Below are positions 1 through 6,360 of a stretch of 16,945 nucleotides of DNA, piece after piece (the first letter of the stretch is position 1; each line of letters opens with the position of its first letter). The stretch is from Gammaproteobacteria bacterium (GTDB taxonomy: Bacteria; Pseudomonadota; Gammaproteobacteria; Enterobacterales; Psychrobiaceae). A program made the position numbers and the translations under genes. The stretch lies in the NCBI GenBank assembly GCA_013214885.1, contig JABSRS010000003.1, forward strand, positions 1 through 16,945, written 5' to 3'. The notes beneath the pieces are model-generated. The model ran no database searches. It was given only the letters and a program-made list of their open reading frames with translations, and was not told the DNA's origin.

Positions 1-1
1 T

Positions 2-175
2 ATGGGGTTGGTACAAAGGGTAGAATTCTTCGAAGCAAAGCTAATCGAAGAGGCATTAGGTTTACATAAGGGGCGGATTAATCAGACGATGGAATATTTG
101 AAATTACCCCGCAAAACCCTTTACGATAAAATGAAACGTTTTGGCATAAATCGTTCAATGTACACTGATGCCTAA
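2..175 (+). CDS. DctD-like sigma-54-dependent response regulator, C-terminal fragment
   Basis: Only the last 57 codons are in the window; the reading frame is open from base 2 and ends at TAA 173-175. The visible part is a Fis-type helix-turn-helix. It has the acidic helix FFEAKLIEEAL, then a GRINQTMEYL helix, and the recognition helix LPRKTLYDKMKRFGI. LPRKTLYDKM is characteristic of DctD-type regulators of C4-dicarboxylate and related anion transport. Such proteins have an N-terminal receiver and a central AAA+ domain that contacts sigma-54 RNA polymerase, both off the left edge here. A sigma-54 promoter (289-304) and an anion symporter gene downstream agree with this. The ATG at base 2 is internal, not a start. 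The exact ligand and the partner kinase are inferred, not seen. Confidence 0.78.
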   Translation: MGLVQRVEFFEAKLIEEALGLHKGRINQTMEYLKLPRKTLYDKMKRFGINRSMYTDA

Positions 176-226
176 TGGGTGGACTGCCCCCCATTTCGTG
201 CTAATTATTGGGTGGCTCGCCGCCCA
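175..226. promoter_or_regulatory. Paired palindromes, candidate enhancer (UAS) for the sigma-54 activator
   Basis: Two 18-bp imperfect palindromes share the pattern TGGGTGGN-N2-GCCNCCCA. The first is at 176-193 (TGGGTGGA CT GCCCCCCA) and the second at 209-226 (TGGGTGGC TC GCCGCCCA, fully paired apart from one T:G). Their centres, 184.5 and 217.5, are 33 bp apart, about three helical turns. They lie about 97 and 130 bp upstream of the start site predicted from the sigma-54 promoter, which is where enhancers for such activators usually lie. That they bind the regulator is an inference. They could also fold as RNA hairpins behind the regulator gene, but no T-run follows either one. Confidence 0.55.
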
Positions 227-288
227 TTGTTAGCGGCATCACACACGCATTCTATTTATATTCTTTAAAACTCAAGTAGTTAACAGGT

Positions 289-304
289 TGGCTACATCCT
301 TGCA
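289..304 (+). promoter_or_regulatory. Sigma-54 (-24/-12) promoter of the porin-symporter operon
   Basis: The sequence TGGCTACATCCTTGCA matches the -24/-12 consensus (TGGCAC-N5-TTGCA) at both invariant dinucleotides, GG and GC, with exactly 10 bases between them. The predicted start is near 315, which leaves a leader of about 43 nt before the porin ATG. Its position between a sigma-54 activator gene and a transport operon supports the call. Confidence 0.75.
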
Positions 305-357
305 ATATCATTGATGATTCACTCAAAAATTATAAATTATAAATCGAGGAAACACCA

Positions 358-1314
358 ATGAAGTTCACTTACAACCTTCTAGCTACCAGCCTTATCATCG
401 CAATGCCTGTTGCTGCCAATGCCGCGGCTAATAAAATGATTGATGATATTACTTTCTACGGTAAAGCCGAAATCCAACTCAATCACACCGACACCGGCTT
501 AATGCGTTATGTAAAAGAAGGCAGCAATATCAACTCGCCTTATTCGCGTATTGGTATCAAAGGAACTCATCAACTCAACGATAAATTCAGTGCGGTATTT
601 AAGTTTGAGTATCAAGTAAAAGGCATGGATGACGATGTCGACACCTTAACGGCACGAAATACTTACATTGGTATTAAAGGTAATTTTGGTGAGGTTGTGT
701 TTGGTCGCAATGACACCCGCTTTAAAAAATCTGAAGCTAATTTTGATTTATTTAACGAAACTGCAGATGATATTAGTCAAGTTCTCGCTGGCCAAGACCG
801 TCTTGGTGACAGTATTACCTATAGTGCGCCGCGGTTAGGTCAGTTTAATCTGGCATTTACAGCGACCATAAAAGATGACACGGGTTTCGATAAAAATGGC
901 TACGCATGGTTAGTGACTACGGGTGATAAATCACTTAAAAAATCGCCTTATTATGTTGCCTATGCAGGAACCCAAGATTTAAACAACTTAGACTTGCATC
1001 GTATTGTTGCTAATTACCGCATTAAACACCTAGTGCTGGGCGCAATGATCCAGCAATCTCAAACGTCCGACGGCCTTAAAGATGGCGATGGTTTTATGCT
1101 TAACGCTGGTTACCAGATGGGTCAGTGGCTGGCAAAAGTTCAATATGCCAGTGATGACAGTAAAATCCGCCACGCGGAAGAAGTGGAACAGCTTAGTGTT
1201 GGTCTTGACTATATTTTTGATAGCCAGGCAAAAGCTTATATTTTGCTATCGGCGCTTGATCTAGAAACCAATGATGACAATACCATTGGCCTTGGTTTGC
1301 AGTATAAATTCTAA
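358..1314 (+). CDS. Outer-membrane porin (Gram-negative general porin family)
   Basis: The 318-residue protein begins with a typical signal peptide: MK, a hydrophobic core to about residue 18, and an AxA-type cleavage site near ANA (about 20-22). The mature part opens with the porin-like strand DITFYGKAEIQL, continues with alternating beta-strand segments such as SRIGIKGTHQL and TYIGIKGNFGEVVFGRND, and ends in LGLQYKF. A terminal Phe is the usual outer-membrane assembly signal. The family forms trimeric 16-strand barrels for passive diffusion of small solutes; at 318 residues this one is on the short side. A GAGG ribosome site lies about 9 nt before the ATG. The symporter gene starts 15 nt downstream, so the two are very probably co-transcribed and the porin likely supplies that carrier. 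Substrate is not visible. Confidence 0.9.
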   Translation: MKFTYNLLATSLIIAMPVAANAAANKMIDDITFYGKAEIQLNHTDTGLMRYVKEGSNINSPYSRIGIKGTHQLNDKFSAVFKFEYQVKGMDDDVDTLTARNTYIGIKGNFGEVVFGRNDTRFKKSEANFDLFNETADDISQVLAGQDRLGDSITYSAPRLGQFNLAFTATIKDDTGFDKNGYAWLVTTGDKSLKKSPYYVAYAGTQDLNNLDLHRIVANYRIKHLVLGAMIQQSQTSDGLKDGDGFMLNAGYQMGQWLAKVQYASDDSKIRHAEEVEQLSVGLDYIFDSQAKAYILLSALDLETNDDNTIGLGLQYKF

Positions 1315-1329
1315 GTTGGAGTAAAGACC

Positions 1330-2778
1330 ATGACAACGAAAATACAAAAGACTACCCCGTTATTGATGTTGGCATTAGGTCCATTTATGATGGCCCTAAC
1401 CTTACTCATTGACTCACCTTTTACTGGAATGAGTGAAACGGCATGGCACACGCTTGGCCTAGCACTTTGGATGGCCACTTGGTGGGTTTCTGAAGCTACA
1501 CCTGTTGCTGTGACCGCGTTCTTACCCTTAATTGTTGCGCCTATTGTTGGCATTGCGCCAATTAAGACAGCAACTGCGTCATATGCGCATCCGTTGATAT
1601 TCCTGTTCTTAGGTGGTTTCTTAATCTCTATCGCGATGGAGCGCTGGAATTTGCACAAACGCATTGCGCTTAAAGCAATGACGTTAGTTGGCACCAAACC
1701 GAGTCAACAAATTGCTGGCTTAATGGCCGTGACTGCATTTTTATCAATGTGGATGTCCAATACCGCAACCTCAGTGATGATGTTACCCATTGGCTTATCG
1801 GTGATCGAGATGGTCAATCAGCACAGTGACAAGCCAAACCAGGCATTTACAAAAGCGATGCTGCTAGCTATTGCGTTTTCAGCCAGTATCGGTGGTCTTG
1901 CCACTTTAATCGGAACGCCGCCAAATGCTTTAATGGCAGCGTATTTGTCAGATACCTATCAAATTGAGATTGGGTTTTCCCAATGGATGATGGTTGGTGT
2001 GCCATTAACCACGGTGATGTTAGTGCTGTGTTGGGTGATTTTAACTAAGGTATGTTTCAAGGTTAATCAAGGTGAGTTTGTTGACACTAGCTCGATGTTC
2101 AAGCAAAAGCTGGATCAGTTAGGCGCGATGGGCAAAGGCGAGAAGCTGGTCTTAATGTTCTTTACCATGGCAGCGTTAGGTTGGATATTTAGACCTTTAA
2201 TCGCCAAAGCGACTGGGTTAGCCATTACCGATACTGGCATCGCGATGTTTATTGGCATGATGCTATTTATCGTCCCGGTCGATCGTAAAAAAGACATTCG
2301 AATCTTATCGTGGGATGACACCAAAAAGTTACCTTGGGGCGTATTGATCTTGTTCGGTGGCGGCCTTGCACTAGCTGGCTTAATTAAAAAATCTGGATTG
2401 GCTGATTTTATCGGTTCGCAATTAGCGAGTACGGTTAACTTCCCAGTCCTTGCCGCTGTGATCATTGTAACGGTTACTATTATGTTTTTAACTGAAGTAA
2501 CGAGCAATACGGCCACTGCGGCCAGCTTCTTACCATTACTAGGCCCGATATCACTGACATTAACCGACGGACCTTTAATGCTGGTTATTCCTGCGGCACT
2601 TGCGGCAAGTTGCGCCTTTATGATGCCAGTGGCCACGCCACCAAATGCCATCGTATTTAGCTCGGGTCACTTGAAAATAAGTGATATGGCTAAAGCAGGG
2701 CTGTGGCTAAACGTTGCAGCCATCGGTTTGATTACCATATTAATGCTAACGATTGTGCCAATGGTGTTTACGCTTTAA
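1330..2778 (+). CDS. SLC13/DASS-family sodium-coupled anion (dicarboxylate) symporter
   Basis: A 482-residue inner-membrane protein made largely of hydrophobic segments. It carries both Ser-Asn-Thr signatures that bind sodium and substrate carboxylate in this family: WMSNTAT (S143-N144-T145) and TEVTSNTAT (S392-N393-T394). Matching GTPPNA (195-200) and ATPPNA (435-440) loops follow, as expected from the inverted internal repeat. Family members such as VcINDY import succinate, malate or fumarate with sodium; some relatives prefer citrate or sulfate, so the exact anion is not proven. GGAG lies just upstream of the ATG. The gene follows the porin by 15 nt and is closed by a strong terminator, so it is the last gene of the operon. 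A dicarboxylate substrate is favoured by the DctD-like regulator next door. Confidence 0.92.
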   Translation: MTTKIQKTTPLLMLALGPFMMALTLLIDSPFTGMSETAWHTLGLALWMATWWVSEATPVAVTAFLPLIVAPIVGIAPIKTATASYAHPLIFLFLGGFLISIAMERWNLHKRIALKAMTLVGTKPSQQIAGLMAVTAFLSMWMSNTATSVMMLPIGLSVIEMVNQHSDKPNQAFTKAMLLAIAFSASIGGLATLIGTPPNALMAAYLSDTYQIEIGFSQWMMVGVPLTTVMLVLCWVILTKVCFKVNQGEFVDTSSMFKQKLDQLGAMGKGEKLVLMFFTMAALGWIFRPLIAKATGLAITDTGIAMFIGMMLFIVPVDRKKDIRILSWDDTKKLPWGVLILFGGGLALAGLIKKSGLADFIGSQLASTVNFPVLAAVIIVTVTIMFLTEVTSNTATAASFLPLLGPISLTLTDGPLMLVIPAALAASCAFMMPVATPPNAIVFSSGHLKISDMAKAGLWLNVAAIGLITILMLTIVPMVFTL

Positions 2779-2803
2779 ACCACAATATTAGTTCAAACGT
2801 TTG

Positions 2804-2835
2804 AAGCCACTGCTAATTAGCAGTGGCTTTTTTTT
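2804..2835 (+). terminator. Intrinsic terminator of the porin-symporter operon
   Basis: A perfect inverted repeat AAGCCACTGCTAA / TTAGCAGTGGCTT is followed by an uninterrupted run of T (2828-2835). It lies 26 nt after the symporter stop codon. Confidence 0.95.
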
Positions 2836-3089
2836 GCTTTGTTGTCATTAGGTGTTGGTATCTGATAATGAGCATGAGAGATAGCAATCGGCCAACTTCG
2901 GACTCTGACCTTTTGATTACAATTATTGGTTTCCCCATATCCCTGTATAATTAATTATTCCTCCTTTGTTATTAACGTACTAAAATTATTCTTATAACTA
3001 TTGAACATTGGCGTGCGTTTTTTAACGATAATTGTAGGTAGCCGAAACTCACGTTAGTAACTCTGCTACTCATCGAAAGGGAGTCAATT

Positions 3090-3386
3090 ATGAAGAAAAT
3101 AGCAATTATTCAAGCAGCCCCTTACGTTCTCGATAAAGAACGTACCATCAATAAAGCGGTAGAAATCATTAATTCCGTATCTGAGCAAGGAGCTGAACTT
3201 ATTGTTTTTCCAGAGGCATTCATCCCTGGGTATCCTGCCTGGATATGGCGACTTAGACCCGGCGGTGACTGGGGAATCAGTGAAGAGCTACATGTTCGGT
3301 TACTCAAAAATGCGATTGACCTGTCATCGGATGATCTCAAGCCAATGCTCGAAGCAGCCAAAGAGAACAGTGTTATACCATTCTAG
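3090..3386 (+). pseudogene. Nitrilase, N-terminal fragment interrupted by IS630
   Basis: The encoded N-terminus MKKIAIIQAAPYVLDKE, followed by GAELIVFPEAFIPGYPAWIW, is that of a true nitrilase (nitrile to carboxylic acid plus ammonia). Glu42 in VFPEAF would be the catalytic glutamate. The catalytic Lys and Cys, expected about 90 and 125 residues further on, are missing. Native codons run to about 3377 (…ENSVI). The last residues P-F and the stop come from the left end of the IS element. Normal family length is about 300-350 residues, so roughly 70% is lost, and no continuation is found on the other side of the IS or elsewhere in the window. A good ribosome site (AAAGGGAG, 3077-3084) precedes the ATG. 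A TATAAT at 2946-2951 may be its old -10, without a convincing -35. The fragment cannot be an active enzyme. Confidence 0.9.
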
Positions 3387-3390
3387 CTAA
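3378..3390 (+). repeat. IS630 left terminal inverted repeat
   Basis: CCATTCTAGCTAA directly follows the border TA. It pairs with 4472-4484 with one mismatch at the ninth base. Confidence 0.88.
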
Positions 3391-3435
3391 AAATATGATC
3401 TAATTGATTTCAGTATTCATCATTAGAGTAGTCCC

Positions 3436-3912
3436 GTGAAAAACCTTAAAAGTAGTGACTTCTTAAAGCTAGCTCGCCAGCATAAGTCTAGCCAAATGAA
3501 AATGCGATTATTGGCATTAGCACATTTTCACGATGGTCAATCTAGAACCACTATCGCCAAATTCCTAAAAGTTAGCCGCACTAGTGTGAATAAGTGGATC
3601 AGTGCATATTTAAACGCTGGCATTGAAGCACTCAATGAAAAACCAAGGCCTGGTCGTCCTCATTTTCTTACAGATACTCAACAGACTGAACTTTGTCAAT
3701 TCATTGAAGAAAGATCTCATAGTACAGCCGGCGGAAGGCTTACAGGGTATGACATTCAGTCTTATATAAGCGACAATTTTGCTATCGAGTATCATTCTGA
3801 TTACGTCTATATTCTTTTACGAAAACTAGGTTTTTCTTGGAAAACATCACGTTCTCGACATCCAAAGCAATCACTTGATGCACAGGAGGATTTTAAAAAA
3901 ATTCTATTTTGA
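3436..3912 (+). CDS. IS630-family transposase, N-terminal reading frame (DNA-binding part)
   Basis: 158 residues from a GTG start. Residues about 20-65 form a helix-turn-helix typical of the family (MKMRLLALAHFHDG, TIAKFLKVSRTSVNKWISAY). It is followed by the basic linker EKPRPGRPHFL and a winged-helix segment ending in YVYILLRKLGFSWKTSRSRH. This part recognises the terminal repeats. The frame stops at TGA 3910-3912, soon after an A7 run (3895-3901). The catalytic domain continues in the next frame, so a full transposase of about 344 residues needs a shift at the A-run. Alone it could act as a DNA-binding regulator of transposition. Confidence 0.88.
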   Translation: MKNLKSSDFLKLARQHKSSQMKMRLLALAHFHDGQSRTTIAKFLKVSRTSVNKWISAYLNAGIEALNEKPRPGRPHFLTDTQQTELCQFIEERSHSTAGGRLTGYDIQSYISDNFAIEYHSDYVYILLRKLGFSWKTSRSRHPKQSLDAQEDFKKILF

Positions 3913-4471
3913 AACGATCACAAGGATCCCCGGTCATATGTCCACTGACAAAGTTGATGTTTGGTTCCAAGATGAGGCGAGGTTTGGTCAACAAAACACA
4001 ACAACACATCTTTGGAGTTTAATCGGAGAAAGACCACGAGCGGTGAAGCAGCAACAATTTGAATACGCGTACTTGTTCGGTGCGGTCTGCCCTGCACGAG
4101 GGATCGGCGAGGCGTTAGTTGTTCCCTGGGTAAATAAAGACGTCATGCGTCAACAAGTGGAACTCATTTCAAATGTTACCGAGCCAGACAGGCATGCCAT
4201 TGTAATTATGGACGGAGCTAGCTGGCATAATGAGGATCTTTCAGCTGATTTTGATAATGTAAGTTTGATCAAGTTGCCCCCTTACTCCCCAGAGTTAAAT
4301 CCAATAGAGCAAGTGTGGAGTTGGATGAGACAACATCATTTGGCCAACCGGACTTTTAAGGGTTACGAGGATATTGTTAACAGTGTTTGTGATGCTTGGA
4401 ACTCCTTCTTAAGCAGTGAGCAAAGGGTAACTGACATGTGTACAAGAGACTGGATAAATATGACCAGTTAA
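3875..4471 (+). CDS. IS630-family transposase, C-terminal reading frame (DDE catalytic domain)
   Basis: The frame is open for 198 residues and holds the whole RNase H-like DDE domain. The first Asp is in VWFQDEARFG (residue 33), the second in IVIMDGASWH (113), and the Glu in PPYSPELNPIEQVW (145). These residues bind the metal ions that cut and join DNA. The ATG used here is unlikely to be a real start. Similarity joins the upstream frame at the A7 run, giving a continuous …DAQEDFKK-FYFETI… product. The frame is +1 relative to the first ORF, so expression needs a +1 or -2 ribosomal shift, transcriptional slippage losing one A, or there was a one-base insertion that inactivated the gene. Confidence 0.9.
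   Translation: MMHRRILKKFYFETITRIPGHMSTDKVDVWFQDEARFGQQNTTTHLWSLIGERPRAVKQQQFEYAYLFGAVCPARGIGEALVVPWVNKDVMRQQVELISNVTEPDRHAIVIMDGASWHNEDLSADFDNVSLIKLPPYSPELNPIEQVWSWMRQHHLANRTFKGYEDIVNSVCDAWNSFLSSEQRVTDMCTRDWINMTS
3891..3901 (+). other. T4A7 run at the transposase frame switch, candidate slippage site
   Basis: TTTTAAAAAAA lies exactly where homology passes from the first to the second transposase frame. Removing one A from the run joins the two frames into a single reading frame. A-runs of this length are known substrates for polymerase slippage and ribosomal frameshifting in insertion sequences. Whether this one is functional or a mutation cannot be told from one copy. Confidence 0.55.
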
Positions 4472-4484
4472 TTAGATAGAATGG
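4472..4484 (-). repeat. IS630 right terminal inverted repeat
   Basis: TTAGATAGAATGG is the complement of CCATTCTATCTAA and is followed by the border TA at 4485-4486. It matches the left end at 12 of 13 positions. Confidence 0.88.
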
Positions 4485-4485
4485 T

Positions 4486-5520
4486 ATTAAAATCGCGCAG
4501 TTGCCAGCGAGTCCAATCCCTAAAGGTATCGCCACTCCTAGCTTGCTTAGTCAAATTATTACCAGTAAATATCAATATGGGTTACCACTTTACCGACAAG
4601 AGTCGATGTTTAAACAATATGGCATCGCTATTGGCCGGAAAACGATGAGTGAATGGATGATGAAAAGTAGTCACCTATTTAAACCACTCGTCGAACGGCT
4701 GCAACAGGTGCTTCTCGAACAACCCGTTATCCATGCGGATGAAACACCGCTTAAAGTCATTAAAGAAGACAAGAAAAAATGCTATATGTGGGTCTATTGC
4801 ACAGGCACCGACTCGCCTAATGAAAGGGGGCTCCCCAATATTGTACTTTACGATTATCAAAATAGTCGGGCGGGCTCGTGCCCCGTTAAATACTTGGGGG
4901 ATTTTAACGGTTACTTACAGGTCGATGGCTATGCGGGCTATCACCAAGTTGGTGCTACGCTTGTTGGTTGCATGGCACACGCTCGCCGAAAGTTTAAAGA
5001 AGCTGAACAATCGCAACCTAAAGGGAAAACAGGAAAATCGAATTGGGCGTTGAACCATATTCAAAAGCTATATCGCATTGAAACGGGACTCAAGGGTAAA
5101 TCCGTTGATGAAAAGTTCGCTGTGCGTGAAGAATGTTCGGTTCCATTACTCAACGAATTTAAAGAATGGCTGGATAAATCAGCAGAGCAAGTACCACCAA
5201 AATCAGCGATTGGTAAAGCCATAAGCTACAGCCGCAACCAGTGGCACACGTTAACCGTATATGTTGAAGACGGTCATTTGGCTATTGATAATAACCGTGC
5301 TGAGCGAGCGGTAAAACCATTTGTTATTGGCCGCAAGAACTGGATGTTCTCCAACACTGCTAACGGTGCCGATGCGAGTGCCGTTCTATATAGTATTATC
5401 GAAACGGCAAAAGCTAATGGACTCATCCCGTTTGACTATCTGTTGCATTGCTTCGAACATCTAGCGACTGGAAGTGATGACATCGATGCGATTCTGCCGT
5501 GGAATATTGGCATTAGCTAG
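4486..5520 (+). pseudogene. tnpC: IS66-family transposase TnpC, 5'-truncated
   Basis: The frame is open from the IS630 border (4486, IKIAQLPASPIPKG…) to TAG at 5520, about 344 codons. It contains the IS66 DDE core: Asp in VIHADETPLKV, Asp in YLQVDGYAGYH, and Glu in NNRAERAVKPFVIGRKNW. The C-terminal IS66 segment (TANGADASAVLYSIIETAK) is intact. Full TnpC proteins have about 510-540 residues; the N-terminal leucine-zipper and zinc-binding parts, about 170-190 residues, are missing, as are tnpA and tnpB. A TTG at 4501 is the first possible start but no ribosome site precedes it. The fragment cannot support transposition and marks an older insertion later cut by IS630 or by deletion. Confidence 0.92.
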
Positions 5521-5542
5521 GTGTCGATCCCCAGACGCTTAC
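4487..5542 (+). mobile_element. IS66-family element remnant with right end intact
   Basis: Only the right part of the element remains: truncated tnpC plus the terminal repeat. The element ends at 5542 in …GACGCTTAC, the complement of the conserved IS66 tip GTAAGCGTCTGG. The left end, tnpA and tnpB are gone. The eight bases after the tip, AAATAATG (5543-5550), should be one copy of the target duplication, but the partner copy is lost, so this cannot be confirmed. Confidence 0.88.
5529..5542 (-). repeat. IS66 right terminal inverted repeat
   Basis: CCCCAGACGCTTAC reads GTAAGCGTCTGGGG on the minus strand, matching the IS66-family terminal consensus. It lies 8 nt after the tnpC stop codon. Confidence 0.88.
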
Positions 5543-5564
5543 AAATAATGAGCAGTACTACGAA

Positions 5565-6074
5565 ATGAATCAAAAAAATAATGAAACTATCACTGATCTT
5601 GAAATTGTTCCTACAGAAGTGAATAGCGATATAAAATGTTTAATTAACAACTGGCTCCAGAGACTCAGCGATGCCCAATCTGGCCACTACTCAAGAGCTG
5701 AAAAATTGTATTTTAGAGCAGACCTATTTGGATATTGTCTTATTCTCACTTCTACTATCGTTACAGCTATGCTTTTCTTAAATACGGACGGAGGGTGGAA
5801 AGTATTCCTAACTATAATGAGTATTTTATCAGCCTCACTCTCTGGTGTTGTTTCATTTGGTAGATTTGCAGAAAAAGGCGAACGACATAGATCTGCTGCT
5901 GGATGTTACGGAAAATTGAGACGACAATTAGAAAAACTTGATAAAACAATGCTCACACTTTCGGAAGATGAGATAGATAAAAAATTAAAAGTTTTAAGAA
6001 TCGAGTGGGAATACATATCTCAAAATGCTCCACTGACACCAAAATCCTCACTAACAAAAAGTTCTTCAACTTAA
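5565..6074 (+). CDS. SLATT-domain protein (two-transmembrane predicted defence effector)
   Basis: 169 residues. After a polar N-terminus comes an amphipathic helix (about 22-52), transmembrane segment 1 (about 54-73), a short loop NTDGGW, transmembrane segment 2 (about 78-98), and a long charged helix. That helix starts with FAEKGERHRSAAGCYGKLRR, the pattern expected of SLATT domains. These are known as two-TM effectors associated with SMODS nucleotidyltransferases, SLOG proteins or reverse transcriptases, and are predicted to permeabilise membranes. No such partner is in the window. The gene starts 22 nt after the IS66 tip; its frame is open back to 5517, but ATG 5565 is the first usual start and gives a complete-looking domain. 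The ribosome site is weak. Its AT-rich codons differ from the neighbouring gcv genes, suggesting transfer. Family call is by pattern recognition only. Confidence 0.72.
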   Translation: MNQKNNETITDLEIVPTEVNSDIKCLINNWLQRLSDAQSGHYSRAEKLYFRADLFGYCLILTSTIVTAMLFLNTDGGWKVFLTIMSILSASLSGVVSFGRFAEKGERHRSAAGCYGKLRRQLEKLDKTMLTLSEDEIDKKLKVLRIEWEYISQNAPLTPKSSLTKSSST

Positions 6075-6085
6075 TCTGTCGTGAT

Positions 6086-6117
6086 AAAAAAGGCGAATCA
6101 TTTCTGATTCGCCTTTT
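6086..6117. terminator. Bidirectional intrinsic terminator between the SLATT gene and gcvP
   Basis: A 13-bp perfect stem, AAAAGGCGAATCA / TGATTCGCCTTTT, encloses a TTTC loop. Read on the plus strand it ends in four T, 12 nt after the SLATT stop. Read on the minus strand it ends in six T and would close the gcvP transcript, about 100 nt after the ancestral gcvP stop. Confidence 0.88.
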
Positions 6118-6135
6118 AAATTATTTTATTGGGAA

Positions 6136-6195
6136 ATTAACCAACTTGTTAAAGTTAACCATCTTAATTAAATCGTTAACCAACTTAATTACATG
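6136..6195. repeat. Three imperfect copies of a GTTAACCAACTTAATTA-like unit
   Basis: Units start at 6136 (ATTAACCAACTTGTTAAA), 6154 (GTTAACCATCTTAATTAA) and 6175 (GTTAACCAACTTAATTAC), with spacings of 18 and 21 bp. They lie between the terminator and the ancestral gcvP stop codon. No function is evident. They could be a small tandem expansion or sites for a DNA-binding protein. Confidence 0.5.
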
Positions 6196-6213
6196 TCCCC
6201 ATAACACCAACCC

Positions 6214-6360
6214 TTAAATATACTCTTCAATCGGTACACAAGAACAATGTAAGTTACGGTCGCCGTACACATCGTCGATGCGGTTTACGGTTGGCCAGAA
6301 CTTGTTAGCGCGTACTTCTTTAGTTGGGAACACGGCAACTTCGCGAGAGTAAGCGCGATT
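6214..6360 (-). pseudogene. gcvP: Out-of-frame 3' end of gcvP (last 48 codons)
   Basis: On the minus strand this stretch encodes [20 protein letters not shown], then [16 protein letters not shown], then [12 protein letters not shown] and TAA at 6214-6216. It is the highly conserved C-terminus of glycine decarboxylase, here separated from the main gcvP frame by one base instead of a whole number of codons. It has no stop codons or degradation of its own, so the break is recent or an assembly error. It is not translated unless the ribosome shifts frame. Confidence 0.92.

Larger units (their letters stand above)
3378..4484 (+). mobile_element. Complete IS630-family insertion sequence (1107 bp)
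   Basis: The ends are imperfect inverted repeats, CCATTCTAGCTAA at the left and the complement of CCATTCTATCTAA at the right (12 of 13 match). Each is bordered by TA (3376-3377 and 4485-4486), as expected for the TA-targeting IS630/Tc1/mariner group. Length and a single transposase in two overlapping frames fit the family. The element sits inside a nitrilase gene on the left and inside an IS66 tnpC on the right, so its two flanks did not start as neighbours. Both repeats and the whole DDE domain are present, so it could be active if the frame break is bridged. Confidence 0.93.

Noticed and set aside
1311..1697. Minus-strand frame opposite the start of the symporter
   Set aside because: Shadow of a strongly supported membrane protein gene; the other antisense frames over the symporter, gcvP, gcvT, ubiI and pepP were dropped for the same reason.
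2836..6085. A full multi-gene defence system
   Set aside because: Only the SLATT effector candidate is present. No nucleotidyltransferase, reverse transcriptase, nuclease, CRISPR repeat or toxin-antitoxin pair was seen in the island.
6005..6217. Plus-strand 70-codon frame overlapping the end of the SLATT gene
   Set aside because: It spans the terminator hairpin and the AT-rich repeats, has no ribosome site and no domain.
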